Below are positions 1 through 13,192 of a DNA stretch of 64,000 bases, one piece after another. A model generated the notes under the pieces. The model searched no databases. It was not told where the DNA came from and was given only the letters and a program-made list of their open reading frames with translations. Position 1 is the first letter of the stretch; the number at the start of each line of letters is the position of its first letter. Source of the DNA: Bugula neritina (Eukaryota > Bryozoa > Gymnolaemata > Cheilostomatida > Bugulidae). Location of the stretch: assembly GCA_964035545.1 (NCBI GenBank), contig OZ037768.1, positions 10,434,741 to 10,498,740 on the forward strand, given 5' to 3'. A program made the position numbers and the translations under genes.

Positions 1-1456
1 CCAGGCAAATGGTGGAGCTTAGCAGAAGTTTCATTGTTGGTCTCTTGTTTTCCCAGGGGGACTTCTTTTATTTGTTCAACAGCCTTTCGTATCATATCAT
101 CACCGTCTGTCTTTTTGACTTTCAACTCCTTGATATCCCTTTTGAAAGAACTTAAATCTTCGGCCAACTCACCTAAAGAAATAAAACCAATTTATTTAAA
201 AATTGGACCTTTTCTAATATTACTGTAAATGTCAAGTAATATCTTGTTTGTTTGACATTTTAGAACGTCAGATGTGAGGCTTCTAAAGAGGTTCAAGCTC
301 AGCTTCATTTGTCTTCTCAACTCATACTGATGCTCAGTAATAATAAAATTTTGCTATATCAAATATACTAACCACTATGTCCTTCATTAGGTGATTCAAT
401 AGACTTTTGTAGTTGTCTCTCCCTGACTGCTTGTCTGACACTGTTGAGAGAAGGAGGGTCTCCACCAGCCAGTAAAGTTTCTGGTACAAAATATATTAAA
501 TGTGTTGCAGTTTATAGCTGTTAATTTATAAATATCGATTATCAGTTGGCTAATGGCTTGTTTTTAATGGAAAAACTTGTCTCTTCCTTATAAACTCGCA
601 ATATTAGAACTAATTCAAGCTTTTGGATGTAAATAATTATGAGCGATCAATAGAAATTCACACACAAATCAAAATTTTGGTGGTAATATTTTAGATAATG
701 TCTCAAATATGACAGAACTATTCTTTAACAATATCTTTAAGTAATATAAATTTTATTTTGCTACCTCTATTTTCTTAGTTTTAATATTTACCAGACAATG
801 TGGAAAGTGTTGGGAGCGTATCTTCATACACCTGAATTTTGGTCGATTTCCCGATAGCGGTAAAGGTTTTTGGTATGTTGTTGCAAGAATACAATTCCGT
901 ATGCGTTGAAAGCAGCTCTGCTTTCTTTAAACCATTCTCGTTTTTATCCTTGCTGCTACCAAACAAACATTCACTAAGTCAAACCACTATTTAAAAATGT
1001 ATGATGTCACATTATGTTGTACTATGCTGCACTCATCATGTAGAAAGTTTTAATATCCCACAACATAATTGAACTAACAACATCTCAGTACTAGTAGATT
1101 CACAGGAAATATGTCTGTATGAAACTCATTCTCACCTTTTAATCCTGCGTTGATCACCTGGGGCTTTTCTTTTCAACCGGTAATACTCATAAAAGAGTAT
1201 TCCAAGAACAAAAACATTGTAAAAAGTCGCCTTCCCTTTACTGTAATAAACAAATAATTATCCTACTCTAAATTACTGTTTTCCAAAATATCAAAAAACT
1301 AAAGCAAAACCTTTTATGTATGAAAGTGTCAAATGATAAAAATAACAAAAACATTGACGATAAATAAAGAAGAAATATAACTTACTAAAACAACTTTACT
1401 GCCAGAATGGCGGACACCAGCAATAAAATTACAGAGAGTAGTAGCAGCAAAATCAT
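1..1456 (-). CDS. Unrecognised membrane-anchored protein, 5' portion (partial at window edge)
   Basis: Five minus-strand exons join in phase: 1386-1456, 1136-1240, 792-973 (or 792-952, same frame), 373-480 and 1-172. The ATG at 1456 opens a very hydrophobic stretch (MILLLLLSVILLLV), and a second hydrophobic segment in exon 2 (YNVFVLGILFYEYY) is followed by a basic patch (RLKRK). This suggests an N-terminal membrane anchor with a charged, mostly polar remainder. Exon 5 is rich in K and E and may be helical. All junctions use GT-AG with matching phases (codons split over exons 1/2, 2/3, 3/4 and 4/5). The frame is still open at base 1, so the 3' end lies outside. I do not recognise the family. 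Gene structure is inferred by hand. Confidence 0.6.
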
Positions 1457-2407
1457 ATTTCAATTTATATGATCAATCGTTGCATAAAAAGCATTAAACG
1501 TTTATATTCAATAGCAGCAATAAACTGTACATTTGTGAACTCAGTAAACGTGCAATTAAGGCATCATTATGTCACTCGTTATGTCATCATTCATTATTGA
1601 ACATTTTTTGAATATCTCATTTTGATATTTTAACAACATAAAAATATCATTGTAATAGAAGAATAAAATGTCTAGATTTAAATACAGTCAGAAGTTGTGT
1701 TACACTGATTTCTTTTCAAAATATCATTATTTGAAATAATTTTCTAACACTTTATATGTATGCAGTATATTACTCACATACATCTTGGCTAAAGATAACG
1801 TGCATGCAGTGTGCATAAATGAAGAACAAGCAAGAATCGAGTTAAAGGGAGTGTGTGAATGTATGAATTAATAATTCCCCAGAATGTAGGAGTGAACCCT
1901 CAACCCAGAAGTCAAGACAACTGAGAACTACCAGACAGACACCCTAACCAGAAAGTTTCACTACCCCTAAAGTCCAAAAGAGAAACAGGAGTCAATATCA
2001 CAGCCAAACCACATGTATTAATACACCAGTTGGATCAAAAGATAGTTTTAGACAATAACTGAATAAGCTGATAACTTTAATAAAAACTACCAACTCCTGA
2101 TGTAACAAGTATAAGAGAGAACAACAGCAGTAAACAGAGTTATTATTGTAACCAAGATTCAAACTGAACTAGAGCATAAATCAGCACATAAAAAGAGTAC
2201 ATTTTTAAATTTTGCACTTGAAAATTATTTAAACTTTTTGTAAAAACTCTCTTTTACAAGAATATCATATTTCAGCACGCTTCTTATACAGTCTAATCTA
2301 AAATTTGAAAGAAAGATTCTGTTAGGAATGACATTATAGCACCTATACCTGCTAGGATATGAGTTACAATGAGTAAGTTACTTGACTTAAATAATTGTTT
2401 ATGCAGG
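1457..2407. other. Intergenic DNA between the partial gene and PTCD1
   Basis: No open coding exon with splice signals was found. Read on the minus strand, 1870-1975 has a weak tRNA-derived SINE flavour (GGTTAGGG and GGGTT motifs), too decayed to call. The stretch must hold the promoter of the gene starting at 1456 and the 3' UTR of PTCD1, but no motif is clear. Confidence 0.4.
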
Positions 2408-5400
2408 TTATTGAGCTGAACTTCCGATGCTCTCTTCAACCTTCTTCAGCCAAAGTTCATAGGTTTGATGATACTCTCTCATCCGCTCGCTGTCTATTGG
2501 CTGGCCGGCTTTACTGTCTACATCTTGCTCCTATCATATACAAATAAACAAATAATTCCTAACTTTCAGATACGACAGCCAACCGTGAAGGTGTTGGGAC
2601 CGAATTGCTAACATAAATTTCAATGACAGCCTTCTGTATAAGTAAATAACTTAAAAATCCTTGTCATAAAATCATAAGATAAAACTATGAAAAGTACAAT
2701 TTATTATAATGAGCCATTATTAGGTCAAATGAAGGTATAATAATACTAAACAAGACTCGGCTAAAGCAAATATCCATTGAAACTATGGTGACTAATGAAA
2801 ATGAAAATATATTGGAAGAAAAGCATATCAAGCAAGACAAGTGAATAGCAAACACTGCTGTATGAATAAAATCTGTCAACTTAGCAAGCATAGCCAATAA
2901 CAATAAATCTCCTCTCTTGACTCTATTGTTCGCGATTTGCATCAAAACCTAAAACTGTACCCTATTTCAATATTTCAAAACTTGTTTGGAAATGTCTCAC
3001 TTAACTTTGGCTTTATTTTTTAAATCACAATACAAATTTTCGAAAAAAACAAAATAATTACCTGTTTGACAAGTTTCCGCTTGCTTTTTCGAAACTTTGA
3101 TTTGATAATTGACAAGAATTCCTCATCGGGAAGTACAGAGCTCTTCTCCATCTCTTCTAGTACAATTGTTAAATGGTCAAAGTGTGTACTTGTGGCTCTG
3201 ATAAGTAAGCTCTTTAGTATCAATAAGTTCGGCTGTACATTTTGGTTCTACAATATCATTCGACCAAGTAGTAATATTTTGAAGTTATCTGCTCATAATA
3301 CGAGTTCAAAGAAGAGGAAGGTCCCACTAGTACTTTCAAATAATAACATAATATAAGTAGATCGATATTTTTAATATATTAACCCCACTGTATAAAGGCA
3401 TAACAATCAAGACATAAAACTCAAAATGAGAAGCTGCCAAATTAGCTTTTGTAGCCAACAATGACATCTTGAAAAAATTCGTCAGCCACACGTAGACTAA
3501 AGATCATTCACTTGAAACAAGAACGCAGAGAACCATCAACCAATAACAAAGAAGTTGTCTTCACATCAAAGAGGTACTGCTACACCAACCTTCATGTCGA
3601 TGAGAAGCTGCAAGCATTTTGTGCGAGTTGTACACGTTGAAGAGAGAACAGTGTAGGTCTGGAGATCAGGCTGCATATGCAGGTTCTTGATCTCTTGAAA
3701 GAGAGACCACATTTGAGAGTGATGATTTCTGTGAGACATTCGGATTAGGATGTAATTGTAAAAAGGAACATCTGGAGCAACATTGTATTCCTGTGAACAT
3801 GGAAATAATAAATATGGCGTAACCAAAGTTAGATAGTTCAGATTAATATATAATGAAATGAATGATATAAAGGGTCTTGAAGAATGATGTCCTTATACAA
3901 CATAATCAGAATAACAATATAAGTAGCAAAGTCAGAGTGTGCTGGCATTACCTTCATAACAGTGAGTAATTCTTGCTCATTTTTTTCATCTAAAGAAAGA
4001 GCTCTCAACAAATAAAAGAAGGTTTTAATGTCTGGTTTACATTTGTGGGTATCCATTCGAGCAAGCACTCCTCTCACACCACCTACATAATAAAATAACA
4101 ATACTAAAAATCTTTCAACAACTTAGAGATGCAATGAACTAATCTTTTTGATAACGAAAATTTTTACCAATCAACATGAGTCGATGTGCTGATGATTTCA
4201 GATCAGTTATTTTGATCTCAGCTGGTATTTTTCTCTTAGGATGAAGTATGTCAGGAATAGTCTCAAATAGTGCTTCCTGTTTAGCAGCAGACGAATCGGT
4301 CAGCTCGCAAGTACTTGGTACCAAAACTACATTCGAACTGTTATCTTCTGATGCATTCAACTCATTGCTTTCACTTTCAGTCAAAGATTCCTTAATCAAA
4401 CCCTCTGAGTCAGTATTAATGTTTAAAGACATCAGCAGAGGGGGTTTAGGTTCTTCAACGTCACTTGATGTATTCAACTGTTTGACTTCCTTTGTTATTT
4501 TGCGCTGAATCAGTTCTTTAAATGAGTCCTCATCACCAGCACCAGTTGCTAGTGACCTCAACAGCAAGTTGTACTGGTACGTTGTTAAGTCTATCATTGT
4601 TTTCTTTCTCATCATTCGCCATGCCTGAAAATATCAGTTCTTTTCAGTCTCACAAAAATTTGGACAACAAAAAAGGGAGAAAATGTAATAGAAGTTTTAA
4701 GTTTTCAAACAGAAGAAGTGTTAATTTTACTAACTCCAACAGCTAACTGAAAGCCAGCATCTTTGTGAGAATTGCAAGCAATAAGAAGAGAGCTTAGCAT
4801 GTAGGCATCATATCTCCCATCACTTGGACACTCGTCTGCTAGCTGGAAAGCTGTCTCTATGTCTCCAAGAACTCCAAAAGCCTTCGCAGCAGACTACGAC
4901 AGACAATTCACAAACATATAGTTGGTGCACCTTTTCACAGAACAAAGAGAGGATAACTATTTCACATCAGAGCAATATTCTTTAATCTAATCTGTAGATT
5001 AGACAGTAGAAGCGTGGTATCAAATTTTTAGGACTATTTTTTTTCTCAAATTCAAATTATCTACAAGATTTCTGAAGAACTTTAGTTATTGCTTTTATTG
5101 CTTAAAACTTTGCAAAACTGGTGACTTTGAGAATTGGGCAAATTGTATTTGATGCGGACCTTGTAAGTAATTGGGTGAAGCTCAACTCCATTGTGACGTA
5201 AAATGCCGAGGAGATTGGTTGCACTCTCTAGAGCCACACCCTTGTCCCCTGTGTAGTTAGCGCACGCATGAAACAGAGATGTGTAAAAGTGATTAGTAAC
5301 CTTTAGCCCTCTCTTTTTGGTCTAGAACAAAAGTAAGACGAAGATATTATATTATTCAAATCTCGAATAGATCAATAAACGGTATACTAACTGAACTTAA

Positions 5401-7607
5401 TATAGGACTAAAACATTAGCAGTGCCACCATAATTTTCACAGGTAGTTATAATAAACAAATTCAACATATGAAGCTTAAACATAGCACATCTATACTTCA
5501 AACTTACAGTAGAATTGAGCTGCTTTTCTGAGTTAAAATACAAATAAAGAACACATATTTTTCAGATTTCTAAACACTTTTTAGCTATCAATTTTTTTTA
5601 AATATGTTGATTTAAAAGCATTAAACTGGCAAACGAAGATGTGTAGTTAGAAACATAATCAATAGCTAGCTTCAGTACTGACCTGGTTGTATAACTTGAA
5701 GCACTTGTCCATATTTCCAGTAGATGCATAACCTCGTATTAGATTACTGTACATGAAAGATGTAGGCTTTACTCTGTATTCATTAACTATTTTATCAAAT
5801 AGATCTTGGGCTTCTACCATCTAAATTTAGGTTAAAAACTACTTTACTAAAATTGGAAACCAAACTAAAATAAATAAAAAGACTTATTTCATGTGAACCT
5901 AAACTCTAGAGGAGCCAGAATTAAATAGCAGGAGTTAATTGCTAGTTGCTGGCTTACAAATTTGTTCAGAACCAAATATTAACACATATAATTGAAAAAC
6001 TGTGAATTAAGGAGATAGTGTGGTGTACTTATAGAATGGGCATAACCTGTGTTTGCATTAGTCAGCCATGCTGTTAAGTTTACCCGGATATATTCCACTC
6101 ACCCTTGCTCGAGCACATAGTCGTTCTATCTTGATCTCATAGGTAAGTAAGCATCTAGGACCATTTGTAGCATTTAATCTTATAAAATTATCATCTGGCT
6201 CATCACTAGCAAAGTATAAACCCATTGCTTATTGAAATGAAAAAATATATAGAAAAATCAATACAGTTACGGCACAGCAAAGATAAATATTGAAACAGGA
6301 TGCAATAAGAACGGAAAGTAGATTGTAGGCCAAGATAATAAAAATAAGGTTTTAAATAACTATTAATATTTTTATTTCAACATAAGAAATTATGCTGGCG
6401 CTATATACGCAAACAGTACAATGGCAACTCTGGGCCAATGAGGCAGGTAATTCAACTAAAGCAGTTTTTTAACACTCTGCTATCAAAATATTTGATTAAA
6501 AACAATACAATAAATCTCAATAACATTAATCCAATTGGCTACGAATTAATAAAAAAAACTGGATGTATTAATTTGATAGTCAACTCTTTTAGATTTTAAC
6601 TAAGAAAAATATTTTCGTAACAGAAAAATTCAAAGGAACAAAAATTTCATCTTGCGCCTGCAAAATTGTTGAAAACTATAACTTTAAAACCCCATTGACC
6701 AGGGTTGGGAGTCCTTCGCAAGTAGCAAGATGTTGAGAATGTCTCACTCACTTTTCAATTGATCCTGTGCCTACTAATTCAGCCATTCTCTGTTTTGACT
6801 CACTGGAAAATTGGCCAAACGTCTCAGCATCCCTGGAATCTACTTCATGGTCCTCAATCACACTAGGATGCCTAGCTGTGACATCATCTTCAAAATCATC
6901 AAAACTGGCATCATCATAACTTTGGCTCATCATCTGATGAGCTAGAGATTTCTTCTTTTGATGGCGACTGACAGGTTGCCGAAGTTCATCATAATACCGG
7001 TCACGGGTCAAGGATGAATCATCTTGCCAATCAGAATCATTATAGTAACTGCTGTTTCTTTTTCTGAAGTTTCTATCTCTTTTAGAGTAGTCATCATACC
7101 GATTCCTTTCCATTCTGTTATAATGGTTATTATACTGATCATTGTCATGTCTGAAATGATTGTACCGATTTTCATAGCTGTCGTTTATTGTGGAAACTTG
7201 TTCATTGTCATAACGTCCCACAGCAAACCTGACAAAAAGTAAACAATTATATAAAGATAAATGATTCTATGAATAAAAAAATCAAAATGAATAAAACACT
7301 ATGAAATAATCAGAGCTACAGATGCATACATCACCATACACACTGACTACATATTATATAATTGTAGTATATATTACCTATCAAAATTAATAATGTGAAT
7401 GTGATCGTGAAAACTTTGGTTGGATCGTCTCCCTGAGAAGAATTCAGGGCGTCTTTTCAATCGTACAGGATTTCGATGTTCAAGTTCTCTTAATTTAGCA
7501 GGCCACTTGTCTTTATATGCAGAGTTGCTGCTACATAGCCTAATAGTCAACGGTGACCAATTGCATAATGGTGCAGCTAATCTCGTGAGTTCTAAATATC
7601 TCTGCAT
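2408..7607 (-). CDS. PTCD1: Pentatricopeptide repeat domain-containing protein 1, mitochondrial
   Basis: Eleven minus-strand exons: 7378-7607, 6752-7228, 6103-6205, 5683-5820, 5160-5321, 4735-4893, 4168-4624, 3952-4082, 3590-3790, 3062-3247 and 2408-2530. Lengths sum to 2367 nt, an open frame of 788 codons. The ATG at 7607 was chosen because it starts an Arg-rich, acid-poor leader (MQRYLELTRLAAPL) like a mitochondrial presequence. Exon 2 is a low-complexity N/Y/D/R-rich insert ending in an ETFG motif as in animal PTCD1. Exons 4-6 and 8-10 carry 35-residue PPR-type helical pairs (e.g. SFMYSNLIRGYASTGNMDKC, DLQTYTVLSSTC); exon 8 contains LIGGVRGVLARM, matching a PTCD1 signature. PTCD1 is known as a mitochondrial matrix RNA-binding protein affecting leucine tRNA levels and 16S rRNA maturation. 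The donor after exon 5 (AAG|GTCCGC) is weak, and about four residues expected there are absent, so a missed microexon is possible. Confidence 0.88.
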
Positions 7608-8917
7608 AATTGTCACTACAAAAACATAGCAATAAGTAATCTGACACTGTGTATAATATCCACAACAGTTATATAATAAATAAAATGTTATGACCAATAG
7701 TTGTATAAAAAGCTAGGCAAGTTTGCTTTGCTTAGTGTATTTTATATAATGTAACTAGCATTTCTCTATGAAATTAAAACATCTTAAATTTACAGTTTAT
7801 ACCTAACATAATGGTGTGTGCACTAGAAAAATAATTTCTATAATAAAAGTTTAAATAACGATTAATAAACAATAATAATTAAATAAAGTTTAAATAACAT
7901 ATTGTTAAAACCGTCTATTTTTCTACATAGTAAAATATATTGTTAAGTCTATGTAGATTAGAATACGTAAGCCCCAAATTTTCCAACATAAAGTTATAAT
8001 TAGTAGGAGATATTTAGAAACTAATGTAAAATTGTATTTGAAAAATTGAAAGCACAAAGGGGCAATGATGGATAAAACTTTATTGCAAAAATTACAAACA
8101 TAGCAAGTGCAGTGATAGACCATCAGCTGGATTGAAAACTAAAGTCATTTGCATAAAATCTATGATTGAGACTGATAACTGACAGGATTATAAAAATTTA
8201 AAGCCTTTACTTGAATCACTAATCGTGCTTTAATTAAGTCATCAAATTGACAATGTAATAATTAAATAGCAAAATCTAAAATCACTCATCTTGCTGTATT
8301 CGAAAATTATGCTGAGAAAGTCATCAGAAGACTATCATTGTGAGCGTGTACTAAACAATGCGAAGCAACTAAGTAAAATTTTCAACTCAACTAAATTGAA
8401 TTTTGGACTAAAAATTGTGAAGGTATAACCACACCTTTAGTCAAGGCTTACAGCTACTGGCCTTTGTATGAATGCGAGTAACAATTGTTTAATTAAAAAT
8501 TTTCAGTTAAAAGCCATTTAGTTTGTGGGTCAATCTCGGGGTTTCATAGCAACTAATTTTAGTTATTGCTAGAATTACAATCATTTAATATTAGTACACC
8601 ATTTAAATTTAGGCAGTTGAGTTTTGGAAACTTGGAATGAAACTGAACATGTAATATTTTCACATTGTGCTAAATGCCTACGTCAGCTTGTAACCATAAG
8701 TTAAGAACTTATGATCAAATGTCATAATTACAAAGACAATTATTAACTTTATCTTTGAAAATAAACATTATTATCATTTCCAAAACCACTGTGAGTGGCT
8801 GCATTTACTTATTTTGACTTGAACTACAATTTACAATTTTTAATAGTGTTTTGCTGACTTTGACTAATTTCATTTGTATCGTGATGACAATTGTCATTAT
8901 GACAATTTACTTTTAGG
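7608..8917. other. Intergenic region upstream of PTCD1
   Basis: AT-rich sequence with no supported exon on either strand. It should include the PTCD1 promoter, but I see no clear TATA, Inr or CpG-rich block. Short ORFs here are not coding-like. Confidence 0.4.
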
Positions 8918-9319
8918 CCGAGGCGGGCTACTGTCGTTTCGTACACAAGTCATTTCGTACACCGGCCGTTTCGTATTTAAAATGGTCGTTTTGTATACAA
9001 ACTGCTTTCTATTTCGTACACAAAATGAATAATAAATTAATCTACTGGATAACCACTTTAATGATTGTTGTTTACCCATTAGTTATTTATTGCATCCCAG
9101 CTTTCTCTCCCAGCATTATTTTGAAACAAAAAATTATATTCATCAATTATGTGCTGCCATCTACTGATAACAATGATTAAACCAAAAGAGCAGTTCCCCC
9201 CTAACATCTACATATCACAATAATAAACATGTCGCGAAAAGAAATGTGTAAGTTACTTGTGTCTGTGAGCAGTACTGTATGACTCATACATCAAATAATA
9301 AATATCAAAAAGTATGTGC

Positions 9320-9620
9320 GAGGGTGGTTCAAAAAGTAATGCCTGTTGTGTAGGTTTTGTCACCAGTGATAATCCTTTGCAAAAATGTCTGATCTTCTGC
9401 ATGCATGCTGAGAAGCTCACAACCATCCTCCTTTTACGAGGCAGGAATACATGCTCTCATAAAACGATGGACAGCAGCTGTGGGCAATGGAGGAGACTAT
9501 ATTGAGAAATAAAGTGTGTTCCTAAGTTGTTGCTGATCATTTTGATATATAGTTTAAGTATTCAGAAAATAAAAATTCTCTGATCTTACACAACAGGCGT
9601 TACTTTTTGAACCACCCTCG
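9320..9620. mobile_element. Internally deleted mariner-like element
   Basis: Terminal inverted repeats of about 35 bp: CGAGGGTGGTTCAAAAAGTA at 9320 and its inverse ending at 9620, continuing with GCCTGTTGTGTA on both sides. A TA dinucleotide follows the right end. The left flank reads TG where TA would be expected, consistent with a mutated TA duplication. The CGAGGGT start is typical of mariner-family TIRs. About 300 bp remain, including the transposase C-terminus. It is nested in the foldback element, so it inserted later. Confidence 0.75.
9444..9512 (+). pseudogene. Mariner transposase C-terminal remnant
   Basis: The plus strand reads GIHALIKRW, then GGDYIEK, then a TAA stop. This is the usual end of mariner transposases (RW...GGDY.EK just before the stop). 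It lies about 110 bp from the right TIR, as expected for an element that lost most of its 5' coding part. No catalytic D,D34D residues remain. Confidence 0.6.
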
Positions 9621-9834
9621 TATTTTAGTTAATTTATTTTGATGTGTACGAAACGACCTGAAAAAGCTTGTGTGCAAAATGACCTGTAACCGGCTGAGGC
9701 ATGGTAACCATGCATATTATTAATTAATTATGATTATCCAACATGAGCACCATTATTATTATACTTAATTATCTTCATAGTATAATTATAAGTATAAGTA
9801 TTACTGAACAGTAAATTTAGTAGATGTAATACCA

Positions 9835-10480
9835 AGGGAAAGTCTAATACTAATAGTAATACTAATACTAATAGTAATAGTGATGCTCATAGTCATACAA
9901 TTACATTCATAAGTCACACTCATATTTATATTATGCTACACTTTGACTTACGAATATATGGGCTATATTAATAATATTATCATTATGATTATGACACTGG
10001 TCTCTTAATATTACTATACTTAGTCTTACAAGTTACAAGTGTCGTCACACTGACACTCTGATGACTGATAGTGATACTCATTAACTCAATCTCATGACTG
10101 AATTCCCTGATCATAGTGTTAGTGCAGTACCACTGGCACTACTAGTAGTACTTGTACTGCTGCTACTAGTACTAGTACTACTGCTAATAACAATCACAAT
10201 GAGACATGAGTGATGAGAGTGACTGTGAGTATCACAATCTGAATCAATATGAATATTACTATCATACTACTAGTACTATCACTATCAGTATCAGATCACT
10301 ATGACCATCGGTATCACTATCACTATCAGTATCAGATCACTATGAGTATGACTATGACCATCAGTATCACTAGCACTGTATCAGTATCACCATCAGTATG
10401 ATAGTGTAACTGTATGAGTATGACTATGAGACTCAAAGTCAATGAGTCATAGAGAGTGTGAGTATCACTTTAAGTTTACA
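9835..10480. repeat. Degenerate trinucleotide tract (TAN/ATC-type)
   Basis: Long run of three-base units in which two positions are nearly fixed and one varies: first TAA/TAC/TAG-type (AATACTAATAGTAATAGTGA), then ACT/ATC/AGT-type (TATCACTATCAGTATCAG). ACT and AGT, and GAT and ATC, are complementary, so both strands look alike and many short hairpins are possible. No coding content. Confidence 0.7.
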
Positions 10481-10827
10481 ATTATCATTATGAGTACCAC
10501 TTCATGTTTATGGCCAACATTCATATTGTAACAATGATTGTTAATGATTGTAATTGTGCTCCTCCGGTCTCCCCGGTTGAAATTGCGACCATGCTTGATC
10601 AGCGCTTGCATCCAATGTTGGCTAATACTACATTATCATTATGATTATCATTGGAAATTTCTATATGCAGTCATCTGGCTCGACATTCAGTTGATGGATA
10701 TTTTCTGATTCGCTGATTAGGTAGCGTCTCTGATTGGCTTATTAATTTAAACCGCACGATATTATTTCAATGCCCTCAACTGTTATGGCGTACACGTGCT
10801 CTCCAACTCCAATAACCATTATGATAG

Positions 10828-11004
10828 AGTTATTATGACAACGCCATTACAACTTCTACAAGATCTTACTATGACTCAATTGAAGATGCTCTTAAAGCAA
10901 TAGACAATTTTGAAATCAAAAGTAAAACTAAGTATGGTTGCACTGATGGTCACTTTAGGCGTATGCAGCGATTAGCTCAAAGTCAAAGTCAATCATTAAA
11001 TTGA
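10828..11004 (+). other. Coding-like fragment, possible orphan terminal exon
   Basis: An open frame follows a possible acceptor (TGATAG|AG) and runs to TGA at 11002. Residues such as YYDSIEDALKAIDNFEIK and YGCTDGHFRRMQR look like protein rather than chance translation. No family was recognised and no neighbouring exon in phase was found, so it may be a broken gene or transposon piece. Confidence 0.3.
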
Positions 11005-11389
11005 AATTCATTATAATTATGATTATCAATATCATTATGATTATAATTACCAGCTCCAAGTCTCACTCAAATTGGAAGTGAGCCTGGTATTGGTACTGAT
11101 GATGGTATGTAAAACTAAATTTATTTTTGAATTTAAGTTCGACTATACATATGACTATCACTATGAGTATGTACATCATCATCATGATCATTTTTAAGCT
11201 GTCTCATGACTCAGCTGTTTAATATTTATACATTTACTTTTAGTTTTTAGCCTATATTTTAATTTTATAATTATTGTGCCCATCTCTTTTAATTGTAAAT
11301 TTATGCTAAGGAGGCTATACTTTCTTATCAATCAATCCTTCAACTACATGTCTTAGTATTGCTATTCTGTATTCAGTCTACCTTACACT

Positions 11390-12029
11390 TGTAGTGGAAT
11401 TATGGACTTTAGATTTATTCAATTCTGATTCTCATTCCACATTCTCATCTCCTAACCCCCAGCTCTACCCCACATAAATTAACTTTCCATTGGTATGCAG
11501 ACTAGAGACAATTAATGTCATCACAATAGCCAAGCTGTCTCCTACGGCTACTGTCTGTAACATTTACTTATTTCGTTACAATTACAATTACATTTTCGCT
11601 TTGAAGTCAGTTCCCATACGTCAAACACCCTGATCCTGCAGCTACGTGGCTTTATCCTTATATGGAGATGCAGCCACCCTTGTGAATGTGGTAACCTATC
11701 CTGAGCTAGCTGACGTGGACCCAACTGGCAGGAAGTCCTAGGTATTACAGCCACCCTTGTAATACTGCAACCTATCCTGAACTAGCTGACGTGGGCCTAA
11801 CCGGCAAGAAGTATCTTGCTACACCCAACAGCTATCTGAAGTCACTTCTCTGTAAGACCCAGCTTCAGGTAGACGTACCCAGAACGAGAGGAGTTATCTA
11901 CAATCTACAAAGTAATTACCATAAATTATATGCATATAATACTGTTATAGTAAATCACTAAAGCATAGCCATATTAGTAACAGCTATACAGTAAGTTGTA
12001 GCGGGATACCACAAGATCCCGTTACAACA
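11390..12029 (+). repeat. LTR A (5' LTR of tandem Ty3-like element copy 1)
   Basis: Begins TGTAGTGGAATTATGG and ends CCCGTTACAACA, with TG...CA termini. Two related copies occur at 16566-17193 and 35185-36234. It contains a perfect CArg-type box CCTTATATGG at 11656-11665 and a roughly 80-bp internal tandem duplication (the CCACCCTTGT to CTGACGTGG unit occurs twice). It is followed after four or five bases by TGGAGGTGCC, a possible tRNA primer-binding site. Confidence 0.85.
11656..11665. promoter_or_regulatory. CArG box (CCTTATATGG) in LTR A
   Basis: A perfect CC(A/T)6GG sequence, the binding consensus for SRF/MADS-box factors. The same ten bases are kept in LTR B (16822-16831) and LTR C (35440-35449) despite divergence nearby. 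Function is inferred. Confidence 0.45.
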
Positions 12030-13192
12030 TTTGATGGAGGTGCCATTTCGGTTTCCAACTCTTGCATTGCCAAGCATTTACTTGCTGATCACTGAGGTTA
12101 ACCACCCAGTTCTACTTGGCCTAGGTAGCTTTTACTGCCAGGCTATTGTATTGAGGGCTCCCATAAGCTTGAGGACAAGCAATTTTTAACTTGAGGTGGA
12201 GTTGAGAGATCATTGAGTGTATTAAAAAAAATCACTTTGGAATAATCACAAAAAGTAGACCTAAATAATAAAGAAACATATTACATACAGTACTGGTCCC
12301 ACGCTACATAAATTTACGGCAATACCTAATTAAGCGTTATATAAATACAATTAAAATTTTAGTGGTTGACCTGGAGTCCTGGTATTAAATACCAAATAAT
12401 ATATTAGTACTGTCAATTTTTAATTCCAAGATCTAACTTCTTTTTATAAACCTTATTACTACCTGTTAGCTGTGTTATTAACACTACTTTCACTGTTACA
12501 GATAATATTACTGTAAAACAATTAATTATATTGCCAACATAAACTCTGCCGAGGGAACAATCGCACTCCCAAAGAGACTGGTGAGTGCTAACCTCCAACC
12601 CACAACCTAACCAGTTAAAGTAAGTTTACATATACAATATAGAACTACCCCTAAGGCTAACACACGTCCTACATCTAGAGCTTTCATTTAAAAATTAAGT
12701 CTAAATATAGTTGCTATAATAATTTACAACTCTAGATGAATAAGCTAAGATATAAAACCTAGACTACATTATTCAGTTAGAAATAAATATTAAGAAACTT
12801 GGACAGCAGCTGCAATCATGTACCTAACATTTGAATTCTAATAATCAATTTGGATAAAAAACAGGGGATTTATCTTAGAATTAATCTAATTAAGTAGAAG
12901 AATTGTCTAATTAGGAAAAGAAACACGAACTGGCATAATTTAATCTAATTTCTACATTCACAGGGTAATTACAAATTACCTAAGATAGTCATAGTGGGGT
13001 TAATTACATCATTCTACTGGAACAGAAAACTCACTCTGCTCCAACTTATTGTTCAACAACTAATTAAGTATATTATTAATTAAAACAGTGACTCTGATTA
13101 GAAAACAATTAAATACACAAACTTGAAGTATACCTGCACTAATAATTCATAAGAAAAAAAATTAGCCATTATTAAACAAGCACACGCATTGC
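12030..13192 (+). other. Untranslated leader of Ty3-like element copy 1
   Basis: Sequence between LTR A and gag. The first part (to about 12510) aligns with the leader after LTR B (17194-17660). The next roughly 1.1 kb is missing from copy 2, whose sequence jumps from GCTGTTACAG to the equivalent of about 13650. No ORF is supported. A decayed SINE-like patch may lie around 12560-12650. Confidence 0.6.

Larger units (their letters stand above)
8918..9705. mobile_element. Foldback/TIR DNA element with repeated TTTCGTACAC motifs
   Basis: The left arm (about 8918-9045) carries several degenerate copies of GTCGTTTCGTACACAA. The right arm (about 9635-9705) has the same motifs inverted (GTGTACGAAACGAC). 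Outer ends also pair: CCGAGGCGGGCTAC on the left against CCTCAGCCGGTTAC read inward from the right. Inner flanks of both arms end in a shared AATAAATTAA-like string. No transposase is encoded, so it looks non-autonomous. A mariner derivative is nested inside. No target-site duplication was recognised, so the ends are approximate. Confidence 0.6.

Noticed and set aside
9839-10480. CRISPR-like or satellite array
   Set aside because: No fixed repeat/spacer structure; it is a degenerate trinucleotide tract.
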